Positions 9,807-20,949 of a DNA stretch of 64,000 bases are shown piece after piece. The stretch's first letter is position 1; every line of letters begins with the position of its first letter. The notes under the pieces were generated by a model. The model was not told where the DNA came from and searched no databases. It saw nothing but the letters and a program-made list of their open reading frames with translations. Where the stretch lies: positions 47,533,137 to 47,597,136 of the forward strand of contig NC_073304.1 of assembly GCF_027595985.1 (NCBI RefSeq), given 5' to 3'. Made by a program: the position numbers and the translations under genes. The DNA is from Sorex araneus. Taxonomy: Eukaryota; Chordata; Mammalia; Eulipotyphla; Soricidae.

Positions 9807-9965
9807 AAAATAAGATCAAAGAGGGGTGGTTGGAACATTAGTATGATTTATATACTTTACTTTTCTAAGCCAATTTTTTAATTTTATTCGTCATATATAT
9901 TATATACATGGAAGCAACTTGTTAAAAGTGTTTCTTTGAGATAAATTTTTCTTGTTGTTGTCATT

Positions 9966-10100
9966 CTCTGGCTGGACAGGGAATTCAACATCTTGAATGC
10001 ATATTTTGCACACAGGAGCCTCAGGTTTGATACTAGCAGGATATGGTCTGCTGAATAGCTGGGAGTAGCTCCTGAGTACTAAAGGGTGAAAAACTACATA
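9966..10100 (+). repeat. Older-subtype SINE, diverged
   Basis: ctctggctggacagggaatt, caggtttgatactagcagga, gagtagctcctgagtact. Weak but family-like throughout. Confidence 0.55.
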
Positions 10101-10260
10101 TTCTACAAACTAATGTGAAGACAGTGTTTTTATCTACTCCAGTTCAGGCCCTAGTGTACACAAACTTCTCAGAAATATAGTTAGTTTAAAATTCTTGAAG
10201 ACTTCATTTGAAATGTCCCAGGTAATTAAACAATGTCATTTTAAAAACACTTAGAAGAAA

Positions 10261-10453
10261 AAAAAAGGGGTGGGCTGGAGCAATAGCACAGCCGGTAGGG
10301 CATTTGCCTTGCACGCAGCCGACCCAGGTTCGATTCCCAGCATCCCATATGGTCTCCTGAGCACCGCCAGGAGGAATTCGTGAATGCAGAGCCATGAATA
10401 GCCCCTGTGCATTGCCAGGTGTGACCCAAAAAGCAAAACAAACAAACAAAAAA
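10261..10453 (+). repeat. Young-subtype shrew SINE, complete, with TSD
   Basis: Short A/G leader, then gggctggagcaatagcacag, B box ggttcgattcccagcatccc, end ggtgtgacccaaaaagc and A-tail. TSD acttagaagaaa at 10249-10260 and 10454-10465. Confidence 0.93.
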
Positions 10454-10465
10454 ACTTAGAAGAAA

Positions 10466-11881
10466 CTTTTTTTTGGTACTAAAATAGATTTCTTGATAAG
10501 TGAAAGCTGTACTGCATGCTTTCCTTTTACTAGCATAGAACAGGAATCAAAAGCAATTTGTACAAAGTAGTCAATTATTCACTTCTCTATAATCTAAAAA
10601 TAAATTTTCCATGCAGTATTTCAAAGAGAGAGATTAACTTCTCCCCCGCCCCCATCCTATTTACTCGATCTTATTGCTTAACTTTGTTCCAATACAAGAT
10701 AACATCTGCCTCTGTAGAGGTCAATTTTCAACTGAAATGGAAAAACAAAATTAGCTTGTGTTCTACATTTCCCTTTCTCTTCAATAACCTCTTCTGTTAT
10801 ACAAGTCATCCTAACGCTCAGTATGCCTTAATTACATTGTTCTAAAGTAGAATTTTCTCAATGACAGAAACTCATTTAAAGCCAGAATCTCCTAACTCTT
10901 TTATGGGGCTTCCAAAGGGAAGTATTGGGAAAAGCCTGCCCCAACTCAGTCCCACTTTGAGATACTTCTTAAACCCTATTCAAGGTCAGGGCACAAACCT
11001 CCCAAGTCGGGTGGGATAAAGGTGAATACTCCTACCTGGGTAGACAGAAGATCCCCATCCTCGGCAGGGGTAGGAGCTGAACAGCTATGACAGCAAGTCC
11101 AAAGAGGAAACAGCATCATCTCCAAGAGATCCACACTGAAAGCAGGCTCTTAGGACAAAGCAGTAAGGATCAGTGGCCAGGACAAATATGGCTAAAGATT
11201 CAAAGGAGCAAAAACGTTATTGTTTCAATGTCAAGTCTCTTGACAATGAGCTTGGGCTGGAGTCCCAATCATGGTGGAACTGTGTGGTTGAGCTAAGTTT
11301 GATGTCTTAAAAGAGCTACAGAGAGGAAAAATTAAAGAAAAATTTTCTGGAGTGGCTCTTTAACTATCTTAAAACCAGGATTCGACTATGAATAATTACT
11401 ATTGTCTTGTGACCCAGTTCAAATGTTATCTTTCACGAATTTTTTTTCAAAACCACATAAACCACCCCTCAAATCATAAGCACTTGCTTTGTATATGTAC
11501 CTCTAGAATGTCTTAATTTTAAATCAGTTTATTAAGCAATATTCTTCTTCCACCAAAAATAAATGTTAGTTACATAAGAGGAGGGGGTATTCCAAGAGTC
11601 TTCTGTTGATATGCTCAGCAATGGATCTAGAATTTACATATTTGTCAAAAGAACTTGTCAAACAAAGAGTGAAAGCATCTGTGTTTTGTCTGTCTTTAAA
11701 CTTTGTTGTTATGAAAAATTTCCAACATCTTCAAAAGAAAAAAAGCAATACGTTAAACTCTCAAAATATCTACGCATAAACTTCATCTTCTTCATAGTCT
11801 TCTAACATATTTTAAGAAAATCTCAGAAGCTCTATCATATCTTCCATTAGTAAACACTTAAGTATGTATGAACAAGATGTC
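10466..11881. other. No gene or repeat recognised
   Basis: About 1.4 kb apparently unique sequence. Short frames have no identifiable domain. One of the longer stretches without young repeats. Confidence 0.5.
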
Positions 11882-11887
11882 TCTTTC

Positions 11888-12982
11888 TGTAAAAAACATC
11901 TGCCAGGGGGCGACCGGAGGAGAGCCCTGGCAGCTCTCTCTGATGGCTGCCCCCCCCCCCCCACCCGGGTTTGGCTTGGCCAGCCAGAACGGCCCAGGCC
12001 ATGGGGCAGACGGAGGAGGAAATGAGAGCCAAGCTGGTTGATTGATCAGTTGCTGTTTATTCCATTCTCTCCATGCGCCTGTTCCAGTTTCTCTCAGCTC
12101 CCCATTTCTCCTCTCTCCTCTCTCTCCCCCAGTACTCTTTCTTCCTGGCTCCTCCTCACTCCTCCATCCCGCTCTCTGGATTCCGTCTCACTCTGGATCT
12201 CCTTCTTCCCTAGTCTCTCCCACTACTTGTCTCTCTCCCCCTTGCCCTCTAGACTACACAGTCAGGTAGCAAAATAAACATAAGAAAGCCCTTCCTGAGG
12301 GCTTGGCATTCCAAAGCCCTTCCTGACTGCCAGTAGGCAAAATACCTCTTAAGGTTTTTCTCCTTTCCTTAGTCCAAGAACGCATTAACATCTTAATACT
12401 ATTTATTTTTGTATGGACACAGTAAGAAATACATTGAGGCTTGTAGGGCAGCTCTCCTGGCAACATTTTGCCACAGACTCAGACTACAGCACTCAGGCCA
12501 GATTAATCATTCCTAACCCTAGAAGGGTTCGAATCTAGTTATCAGTGTTTGGATCATTACAGCATTTGTCCATACCAAGCTCGTAACTTACAGTTAAGCA
12601 TTAGGCACTTTGGCCAGGCTCATCTCGATGCCAGGGTAGCACATAACTCACCACTTGCCTTGGGTCCATCTCATCCCCCGTCGGGACCTTGCTTTTGGGG
12701 GTGCTAGGAAGTAAGGGCAACTGAGGCTTAGTTCCAGAGAACAGATGCCCAGGAGGAAAATATCATGTAGAGTCAAATGACTCCCAGGTTACAATACATA
12801 GCATTTGCTACGTCTTTCTGTGCCCATACAAAAGGACATGACTCTGAATAAACTATGCAAAGGACTCAAGGAGAAGAGAAAAACAATATTTACAAGTCAA
12901 CAGCACACAAAGACAGAAGTTACAAATAAACATAGAGGAAAGTTCCCTATAAAACTAAGCTACCTGAGACTGTTATCCTACA
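11888..12982 (-). mobile_element. Solo ERV LTR (family A, copy 3), complete, with TSD
   Basis: 1095 bp in antisense, bounded TG...CA and flanked by the 6-bp duplication tctttc (11882-11887 and 12983-12988). The AATAAA signal lies on the minus strand near 12056-12061, preceded by a purine-rich U3 stretch (12100-12240) and followed by a GC-rich U5-like end with a C-run. It shares blocks with copies 1 and 2. No internal retroviral genes adjoin it. Confidence 0.85.
11900..11913 (+). promoter_or_regulatory. CTCF-like motif in LTR end
   Basis: ctgccagggggcga keeps the cAGGGGGC core of the CTCF consensus with two to three flank mismatches. Copy 1 lacks it. Weak candidate. Confidence 0.3.
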
Positions 12983-13051
12983 TCTTTCCAAAATGAATTT
13001 GTTGCCAGACACACATGTCTTCACAGCCAGCTAATTCGAAGCCAAAATAGG

Positions 13052-13223
13052 AAAGGAGCCAGAGTGATATGACAGTGCTTTGCATGAAGTCAACTGTGGT
13101 TCAGTTATTGACATCCTATATGGTTGCCCCATCCTACCAGGAGTGATCCCTGAATGCAGAGCCAGGAATCAGCCCTGAGCACCACTGGGTGTGGCCCCCA
13201 AACAAACAAACAAACAAACAAAT
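13052..13223 (+). repeat. Older-subtype SINE, complete
   Basis: ggagccagagtgatatgaca, gtggttcagttattgacatc, gcagagccaggaatcagccc, ggtgtggcccccaaac and an (AAAC)n tail. Confidence 0.88.
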
Positions 13224-13945
13224 GAAAAACAATGGGGAAGAGAAGACTCATATCAACCTCATCATTATAAATTTGTGCAAGTGCTCATCACGGATGTACC
13301 AAAATACAGAAAGTTTATAAAAAACAGGATTACACCCATGGCTCTGACTGCTTACTATCTTCATTGTTGCTGGTGGTATCGGTGAAAGCATAGGTTCTAA
13401 GGATAGGAAAAGTATGCCCTTTGAACTCACATACTGGGTGCAAAACAATTAGTTGTTGATGTTATTAAAATGGATTCCACTGACTTACCCGGTAACAATA
13501 TGAGGAAATTGTTAAGAAAATCTGTGTGTCTGTGAAGAAAATCGACCACAACCCTGACACAATAGCATTTGCGTTAATTGTGGCTGGAAGAGTGACAACA
13601 CACTGAAATCAACTGTTATCATCCCTAGCTTCAAGGAATAGAAAGTCATCTGGAAGATAAAAAAAAAAAAATGGAACCATGATGCTTGAAGCTCTGTATC
13701 ACATCCTACCCACAACTTATTAATTGACCAGCCCCTGTGTCTGTACCTCCAGCCAATGCTAATCAGGGTGGAAAAATGATCCCAGGATGTTTTGTCTCAA
13801 TTGACCATTTTAGTTCAATGATAGAAGACTAGATAATCATAACAGTATACCGTAAAACCTTCAGAAGCAAAGAAGAATATTAAAATTATTGATCATTTGG
13901 GGTTTTTCATGTGTAGTACAGTTTTAAGGTACTAAATTCTGGACT
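13224..13945. other. No gene or repeat recognised
   Basis: Unassigned sequence; the 60-80-codon frames show no domain. Confidence 0.45.
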
Positions 13946-14032
13946 GTATTTGTTTGTTTGTTTGTTTGCAGTACTGGGGATTGAGCCCAGGTTTTTATAC
14001 ATTCAAGGAATCATTGAGCCACACTCCTGGCT
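13946..14032 (-). repeat. Possible old SINE fragment
   Basis: (TTTG)n, then cagtactggggattgagccc aggt. Looks like the reverse complement of a tRNA-headed SINE with its A/C tail. Very diverged. Confidence 0.4.
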
Positions 14033-14404
14033 GAAAATCTGTACTTTTTCATGGAAATAATATAAATAAAAATCTGACTGAATTTTAATTAATAACTATT
14101 AAAATCAAGTTTAATAAGAAGTAAAACAAGTTCTCCCTTTTGTTTGCTATAATCACTGTGCTATTCACTAAAAATAAATAGTTAAAACATACTCTTAATT
14201 TTCTTAATATATTATCTTAATATATTATAATTAATATTCACGGTGTTGAAATTTCCCAGTCATCTCATGATTTTTTTTAGCTTGTGTTGTTTAAATCCAG
14301 ATTCAGATAAGGTCTATACATTGCATTTAGTTGATAAGTTTCCTAAAATTTCTTTTAACCTATTCGGGTTTTTTGAGGTATAAAAAGTTTTATTTGGACA
14401 TTTT
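14033..14404. other. AT-rich, nothing recognised
   Basis: Very AT-rich sequence with no gene signature. Confidence 0.5.
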
Positions 14405-14574
14405 GAGAAAGAATGAGAGGAAAGGAGAGAGAGAGAGAGCAGAGAGAGTGAGGGAGAGAGAGGAGAGGCAGAGAGGAGAGAGAGGGAGAGAGGAGAGAGA
14501 GAAACAGAGAGAGGGGAGAGGAGAGAGAGAGGAGAGAGAGAGAAGAGAGAGGGGAGAGAAGAGAGAGAGAATGT
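14405..14574. repeat. (GA)n/(GAGAGG) purine microsatellite
   Basis: About 170 bp nearly pure GA/GAGG. Long arginine/glutamate and serine/leucine frames across it are low-complexity artefacts. Confidence 0.95.
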
Positions 14575-14989
14575 GAGACTGTTCACTTCTCTAGAATGGA
14601 GATGGAACCCACTACACATTCCAGCATTAAAGTATGAAGGTATGTAAGTATATATCTCAAGAGAGGAGATGTAGGCACCACATGTGCTCATAAATACATG
14701 GGCACAGGCGGCATATGAGCACACTTCCTTTGTTCAAGTTGACTTTTATAGGGTTTCTCCCAAACTGCCCCATGTGAGCAGTTTCTATGTAGGTAAGAGT
14801 CCATTGCTAAGGTGGTTGCCAGGAAGGTAGAGAAATAGAAGTAGTTGATGATGTTGATCTCTTTAATTTTCCTTTCCTGATTTTTGTTCCTGTTGGAGCT
14901 TCTTTCAAGGGTGGGGGTTGGGGCGAGACTTCTCTGTGCTAGGTAAAGGTCTGATTGATGCAGGAATGGTGGTGGTGGGTCTTGTGTTA
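14575..14989. other. Nothing recognised
   Basis: Unassigned spacer; no gene signature. Confidence 0.45.
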
Positions 14990-15560
14990 AGCCATGGTCC
15001 TCAGGTAATTTAATACTTCAATAATAAAAACATTGAGTAATAAATGTTGTTAGACTCAGAGTTAGAAAGTAGAAAAGTTTATTGGAAAGTAGAAGAGTAA
15101 AAGGAACTCACCAAGTGAGGGGGAACTTAGTATAGCACTAAATTCAAAAGTTCTTTTAATCTATAGCAGGTCCCCTACAGGTCATTTGTTATGTGAAATT
15201 GCCCACATGGTGGTTTCTATTCTTTGGTGGTACTATATACACTTCCTTTTGTATCACTTTGAAGGCAGTAATGCTTAGTTGTATCTCTCTTTGTGATATT
15301 AAGATTAATCTGTGGGTTCAAGTGCTAATCCATCTGTCAGCCTATTTCTCATTAGTTCTTCAGCTAATTACTTCAGTAGCAAAGATACATTTCTTCAGGG
15401 CATTTAATGGGCACATCTGACTTCATGACTCAGGAACTGGTCCTCACCACCCATGTTCTTGGGAAGCCATAACCTTTGGTTGGAACAATCTATACTTTTC
15501 AATTGTTCTTTGCAGGAAAAGTCAGGCCTGACCTCCCTCCAGGTTCTCAGGTTCTCAGTC
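14990..15560 (-). mobile_element. LTR-like repeat (family B), antisense, partial
   Basis: 15005-15160 matches 34250-34410 closely (shared ttattggaaagtagaagag, agactcagagttggaaaata-type block, gaggaacttagtatag). The minus strand has AATAAA in ttccaataaac, suggesting an LTR poly(A) signal. Limits and ERV class unknown. Confidence 0.5.
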
Positions 15561-15787
15561 CATTGTCTCCTCTCACAGATAAGAATTTTATGAAAGAAGT
15601 GAAAAGTGTGAAAAATATTCAGGAGATATGAAATGATAGAAAAAGAGAGTTTGAGAATTTGAAATTGAACACATCCTTCTCCTAAGGGGAAGAAGCACAG
15701 AATAACTTTTGGGAAGGGGTTTTATATGGAGAGAGAGAGAGATTCTCCAAACTGTTGTGGCCTGAATTCTCTGCATGAATAAGAGTT

Positions 15788-15950
15788 AATCAGGGGACAG
15801 AGAGATAGTACAATAGGTAGGGTGCTTGCCTTGCAATGTTCCATCTCTGACACCCCAAAAGCCCCTACTTCCCCAGCCTGCCGGGAATGCTCCCTGGGCA
15901 CAGAGCCAGGAGTAAACACTAAGTGTGGTCCAAAACAAAACAAACAAAAG
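15788..15950 (+). repeat. Older-subtype SINE, near complete
   Basis: ggggacagagagatagtaca, gggtgcttgccttgcaatgt, cacagagccaggagtaaaca, gtgtggtccaaaacaaaac. Confidence 0.85.
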
Positions 15951-16285
15951 ATAAGAGTTAATTGGAGAATTCTATGGGAGATAGCTTTGAATGTTTGATT
16001 TTTTTTTAATGATATTTTGTCTGTTGGGGATTTTTACTCTCAGAGGGTAGGTCCTGGCTAATTGCTAGCGCCAATTAAGATTTTATTTGGCTTTTATTTC
16101 TGCATCTCTGTGAGTTGTCAGCATTCAGGCTTTTGGACCCTTTGAATTGGAGGCATGGGAACTTCTAAAATCCACGTTTTACTTTCATCATGTCCCCAGA
16201 AAGACAACTCATAACTAGGACTTCCCTGTCTGCCTGCTTTACTTCCAAATAGGAAAATGAGTTAAGTTCAGTTTGCTGTTTTTTG
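15951..16285. other. Nothing recognised
   Basis: Unassigned spacer; no gene signature. Confidence 0.45.
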
Positions 16286-17020
16286 ATTGAACATTCAATC
16301 TAATAATTCATCAATCCAGAGATTATTTATGGCATTAAAAATTTATTGTACTATAGCCAGAATCTGGAAAAAACCCGAGTGCCCTAGAACAGATGACTGG
16401 TTAAAGAAACTTTGGTACATCTACACAATGGAATACTATGCTGCTGTTAGAAAAGATGAAGTCATGATCTTTGCATATATGTGAATCAACATGGAAAGTA
16501 TCATGCTAAGTGAAACGAGTCAGAAAGAGAGAGACAGGCATAGAAAGATTGCACTCATCTGTGGAATATAAAATAAAATAACAGAATAGGAGACTAACAC
16601 CCAGGAATAGTAGAGATAAGTACCAGGAGGTTGGCTCCAAGTATTGGATGCTGGCCCCACACACTGGAGGAAAGGGTGGCTCGCATAGAGAGGGGAATAC
16701 CAGGTAAAGTGTGGTTTGAGGACCCGCACGGGATGGGAGATGCGCACTGAAAATAGGATATAGACCAAACACAATGGCAGTGCAGTGCCTCTGTTTCAAA
16801 CCACAACACCCAAAGAGAGAGAGAGAACAAAAGGGAATGCCCTGCCACAGAGGTGGGGTGGGGAGGGTGGGAGGGATGGGGTGTGAACAGGGGAGGGATA
16901 CTGGGAACATTGGGGGAGGGGACTGGGCACTGGTGGAGGGATATAAACAAAATGCAAACATGAAAGTTCATAAGTTTGTAACTGTAACTCATGGTGATTC
17001 ACTAATTAAAAATGAATTTT
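16286..17020 (+). mobile_element. L1 3' end: ORF2 C-terminus and full 3' UTR
   Basis: The frame 16287-16484 ends with the L1 ORF2 C-terminal signature (CPRTDDWLKKLWYIYTMEYY). The 3' UTR follows with catgctaagtgaaacgagtc, a CCCAAA(GA)n tract, the G-rich run ggggtggggagggtgggagg, actggtggagggat, and gtgattcactaattaaa at the end. 5'-truncated. A clean reference for this genome's L1 3' end. Confidence 0.92.
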
Positions 17021-17028
17021 ATTGTACT

Positions 17029-17106
17029 GACTCCTGAGTGCAGAGCCAGGAGTGACCCCTGAGAACTGCCAGGTGTGGCCCCAAACCCAAAATAAATAAA
17101 TAAAAT
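17029..17106 (+). repeat. Older-subtype SINE, 3' part only
   Basis: gactcctgagtgcagagcca, ggtgtggccccaaaccc and an (AAAT)n tail. Confidence 0.8.
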
Positions 17107-17547
17107 GCAAGTCATCAGAAACCAACAAACCACACTTGTTATTTTATTTATATGACATTCTAAATTAGATGATAAGAAAACAAAATTTGAAACTATATTT
17201 GAAAAAAGTAATTTCAGTAACTTTGAAATCACAAGTTCTATACATACATATCATATATACAGTTTGCCTCACGATAGAGCAATAGTATGTTCAAGTTAAA
17301 GACTTCCTAATGAAAAGAACTTGGAGGGATAGTTAAGCATGAGTACAAAATCCTCTTTTTAGTTAATTCACCAATCAAAGGAGAATTCTTCATATCAATC
17401 AAGCTCAAAGTATTTGGAAAAACCATAAGGTGATTTTTTTCAAAAAACAAACACTTCCCAGGCATGAATTCCTTAGCAGAGAGTCAATGCTTCAGAGATG
17501 CTTCAAAACAATCCTCTTGCAATGAAAAAGTGACTTTTACACTAAAA
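17107..17547. other. Nothing recognised
   Basis: AT-rich spacer without gene signature. Confidence 0.5.
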
Positions 17548-17561
17548 AGGTTTAGTTTTTT

Positions 17562-17758
17562 ATTTTTATTTATTTTATTTTATTTTTTTTTTTTGCTTTT
17601 TGGGTCACACCTGGCGATGCACAGGGGTTACTCCTGGCTCTGCACTCAGGAATTACTCCTGGCGGTGCTCAGGGGACCATATGGGATGCTGGGAATCGAA
17701 CCTGGGTCGGCCGCATGCAAGGCAAATGCCCTACCCGATGTGCTATCTCTCCAGCCCC
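17562..17758 (-). repeat. Young-subtype shrew SINE, complete, with TSD
   Basis: T-rich tail, gctttttgggtcacacctgg, B-box complement gggaatcgaacctgggtcgg, end ctatctctccagcccc. TSD aggtttagtttttt at 17548-17561 and 17759-17772. Confidence 0.94.
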
Positions 17759-17772
17759 AGGTTTAGTTTTTT

Positions 17773-18519
17773 AATCAAGAAATTTTAGGGACTTTCCAAG
17801 TTAAAATAAAGATCACAGAAAATATATCAAATTAGTCCTTAAATTTTTTGGGGGGAGGGAAGACTTTGTTTCTTTATTGGGTAATACTGGTTTATAAGAT
17901 GATATATGTTAAAAAAAGATGATATATGTTTTAAGGTCCAATTTCAAACCTCTAAAAAATGTATTTTACTGTGCCATACTCACCATTATAGTGCCAATAT
18001 CTCCCCATCGCTGTCTTTTGAATGCCTTCTATCCTTTCAATCCTCAATCTACTTTGATAATCTCAGCTCTGTGATCAGAGTCCAAGGATTTGTTTTCATT
18101 TGACTTTGTTTGTTCCCTTGCTTTGTTCCCAACCCACATAAGAATGAGGTCTTTTGGTATTTTGACTGTCACTTTCAAGTGCCAGAAATTTATTGTAATA
18201 TTAAAATAAATGTTGTGATGCCCCCAAACTCTAAGATTAATAAAGGACAACATTGTATCAAATGCATGTTCACAAAAGAAAATATTTTGTCTTCTGTGCT
18301 CTGCCTGGCTAGATGACAAAAATTCAGAACTAGACTGATAAACATCTTGAGTATCTTTCACAGAAACACCATAAAATTGAGTTAATTAGAATGAAATGAA
18401 CTGGCCAACCTGCAAAATGATCTAGTAGTGTAAGAAAAGGTCAGAAATGAGAGAGATAACTGACTATACAGGTAATGTGTTTGGTGATCATTTTCATGTT
18501 TTTATCCTGGCTTGATAAT
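17773..18519. other. No gene or repeat recognised
   Basis: Includes a small direct duplication agatgatatatgtt (about 17897-17932). No coding signature. Confidence 0.45.
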
Positions 18520-18705
18520 TTGTTTGTTTGGTTTGTTGTTGGGGGGCCAAACACAGCAGTGCTCAGAAGCTACACCTGGTCTGGTGCTCAGAGTCTCTCC
18601 TGGTGGTATTTGGAATTATGTGGTGCCGGGAATGGCACCCACGCCTCATGCATGCAAAGCATGTACTCCAACCCTCGGTTACATCTCCCCAGCTCTCGAA
18701 TTACT
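18520..18705 (-). repeat. Older-subtype SINE
   Basis: tttgttgttggggggccaaa, cacagcagtgctcagaagct, gccgggaatggcacccacgc, catctccccagctctc: reverse complement of the older family. Confidence 0.8.
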
Positions 18706-18983
18706 TTTTAAAAGTGTAGTTAATTATATAACAGTTTTTCTATCTTTCACAGTAATTAAATTCATAGTGTTTTTTTTAACCTGTTTAAGAAAACTGAGAT
18801 GTAAATTACTTATTTGCTGTCAGATTCTTCTATCCACTTATACAAACAATGCTAGAAATAAGAGCTGTGTTTAAGTGGTACAGAAAATCCAAAATATTTA
18901 AGTTACAGCTATGCCACAGACTGAGCAAAGTAGGCAACTTGATCTTTCCAGACAGTAAAGTGAAAATTATCAGCTACACAGGC

Positions 18984-19009
18984 GGGGGGCGGGGGGCCGT
19001 GGGGGTGGG
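18984..19009 (+). other. G-quadruplex-type motif
   Basis: Four G-runs (18984-18989, 18991-18996, 19001-19005, 19007-19009) with loops of 1-4 bases on the + strand. Formation is inferred. Confidence 0.6.
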
Positions 19010-19159
19010 TTCTCAGCTACTGTCAATTTGATTAGACTGATCTTTAAAAAAAAAGTCAACCACAAGTTCACCAAAAATTTTGATATTCTGATCATTTTGC
19101 TGAAAAATATTTTAAACTTTAAATGGACTCTTTTTATTCTGTGGTTCTCTCTTTTTATT

Positions 19160-19262
19160 GTCTGTCCTCATTCCTTTATATATGTGTATACATATACATA
19201 TATGTGCATAGTATGTATTCCTCATATATATGTGTATATATGTGCGTAGATATATATATAAA
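19160..19262. repeat. TATA/CATA-rich microsatellite
   Basis: Alternating (TA)n/(TG/CA) sequence, e.g. tatacatatacatatatgtg. Confidence 0.8.
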
Positions 19263-19350
19263 ATAAGGCCACACCCAATTGTGCTCAGGATAATATGACC
19301 CCAGAGATCTAACTCAAAGCTTTGCAAATACAAGGCACGCATGCTACCAT
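19263..19350 (-). repeat. Old SINE fragment
   Basis: aaggccacacccaattgtgc tcagg followed by tttgcaaatacaaggcacgc; reverse complement of the older SINE, missing its centre. Confidence 0.65.
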
Positions 19351-19674
19351 TGTGTGTTCACTCTATTCCGTTATCTGCCATTTTGAAAGATTTGTCTGTG
19401 TCTCTGCTGGCAGAGTGCAGAACTGGAAACAGTCATCTTCTTCCAGTGTTGCAATGACTGAGAATTGTAGGGGGTTATTTTTGTTAGGGTTTTTTAATTT
19501 TTGTTGTTTTGTTTTGAATTATGCTGTGAGCAACCCAGGGGGTTTCCAAGGATGACTTTCCTCCACATACATTACTATTGTTGATTGTTCTAAGTACAAT
19601 TAAAAATCCCTAAAGAGGAAGAGGATGTTTGGGACAGACTATGTGTGTTTGGGAAAAATTGCTTGATTTCTCCT

Positions 19675-19770
19675 AGTTGCTTCTTCATCTGAAAAAATTA
19701 GAATAAAAATAGGTTTTAGTAGGGCTATTAGGAGGATTAAATAATGTATGTAGGAAAAGGAACACATCTG
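19675..19770 (+). repeat. MIR-like ancient SINE fragment
   Basis: ttcttcatctgaaaaaatta, then ggctattaggaggattaaat and gtatgtagg: the 3' half layout of mammalian MIR (cctcatctgtaaaatggg ... gaggattaaatg). Confidence 0.55.
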
Positions 19771-20129
19771 TTTGCATGATTCATCCATATGCTGTGAATG
19801 AAAGATCATGAACTTCACATTAACATTGGACACTTGGGACAATGTTACTAAATTTTCTCTCAGTCTAGATTTTAGCTGTTATCTCATTCAGGCCACTTCC
19901 TGTTTTCACATTCTTCCACCCAGGGATTTCTCAGACCTAATGCCAATACATACTGTTCTCAAGAAGGGTTCACTTCTTTTATTTTTGTTATTTTTTATAT
20001 TATGCTTAGCTTCTCTGAAATAGTGAAAATTTTGCTAGGATTTCTCAAATGTGGCATGTGATAGTTTACCCCAGAAGAGAGTTATATTAGCTTCGATTTT
20101 AAAAGATCCATATTAATGAATTCTTTGTT
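19771..20129. other. Nothing recognised
   Basis: Unassigned spacer; no gene signature. Confidence 0.45.
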
Positions 20130-20262
20130 TTTGTCCTATGTTTGGTTTGTTGGTTTTGTTTTGGATTGGAGCCACACACAATTGTGGGGACTATTCCTGG
20201 CTTTGCTGAGTGACCCCTGGATGTGCTCATATCCCATACTATCTCTCCATACCGCCTATGTC
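20130..20262 (-). repeat. Older-subtype SINE, shortened
   Basis: tttggattggagccacacac, aattgtggggactattcctg, gacccctggatgtgctca, cccatactatctctcc. Confidence 0.65.
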
Positions 20263-20374
20263 AATTAATTCTTTACACAAATGTGTGTGGTGTGTCCGGT
20301 TTGTGAAATGTCTCTTTGGGGGTACATGAGAGTTCATATAGACATTTCCTGATTTTCTGAAGTTAAAAATCTAG

Positions 20375-20480
20375 AAGAGTGAGAGAGGAGAGAAGGAAGA
20401 GAATGAGGAAAAGGAAAGAAGAAAGGAAAGGAAGGAGAAAGGAGAGAGAAGAGAGCAGAAAGAAGGATAGAGCAAGATTG
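20375..20480. repeat. Purine-rich (GGAA/GAGA) low-complexity tract
   Basis: Nearly all A/G on the + strand, mixed GGAA and GAGA units. Confidence 0.85.
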
Positions 20481-20535
20481 TTAAGCAAGAAGAATGTCAG
20501 CTGTTCATTTTTATTTTTATCCTATTTATTTATTG

Positions 20536-20613
20536 GTGGAGTCAGAGATTGAACTCAGGGCCTCACACCTGCTAGGAAAGTGTTCCACCACATAGCCACA
20601 TCTGTAGTCCACA
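20536..20613 (-). repeat. ID-like (tRNA-Ala-type) SINE fragment
   Basis: gagattgaactcagggcctc, acacctgctaggaaagtgtt, ccaccacatagccacatctg. The complement has the layout of rodent ID or tRNA-Ala pseudogenes (tggctc...gcactt...ggttcaatccc), not the local SINE head. Confidence 0.5.
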
Positions 20614-20623
20614 AAATATCAGC

Positions 20624-20820
20624 TATGGGGCCAGAGAGATAGTGCAGTGGTAAGTCACTTGCCTTGTATGAGACCTACCCCAATTCAATACCTGGAACCA
20701 CAGATGGTCCTCTGAATACAGTAAGGGTCACTCCTGAGTACAGAACCAGAAATACTGTTGATACTGTACTCACTCCTGAGTACAGAACCTGAGCACTGTT
20801 GGATATGACCTGCCACAACC
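20624..20820 (+). repeat. Older-subtype SINE with internal duplication
   Basis: ggggccagagagatagtgca, ttcaatacctggaaccacag. The cactcctgagtacagaacc block occurs twice (about 20730 and 20770), so a ~40-bp part is duplicated. Confidence 0.85.
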
Positions 20821-20949
20821 CCACTCCCCCAGATTGTCAGCTAAGGAAGGTTCTATATTGCCACATAGTGAAAAAGAATATGGAAGAAATAGCAGAAAGC
20901 CTGACTTTGTTCAATAACCAAGGTTTTTGAGACAGAAATCACTGTCACT

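Noticed and set aside
10320..10345. True tRNA gene (B box ggttcgattcc)
   Set aside because: All such boxes lie in SINE heads followed by the SINE body and A-tail; no closed acceptor stem.
14314..14724. 136-codon Ser/Leu-rich frame
   Set aside because: It runs through a (GA)n microsatellite; low-complexity artefact.
16287..16484. 65-codon frame with clear protein similarity
   Set aside because: It is the C-terminus of L1 ORF2, not a host gene; annotated with the L1 copy.
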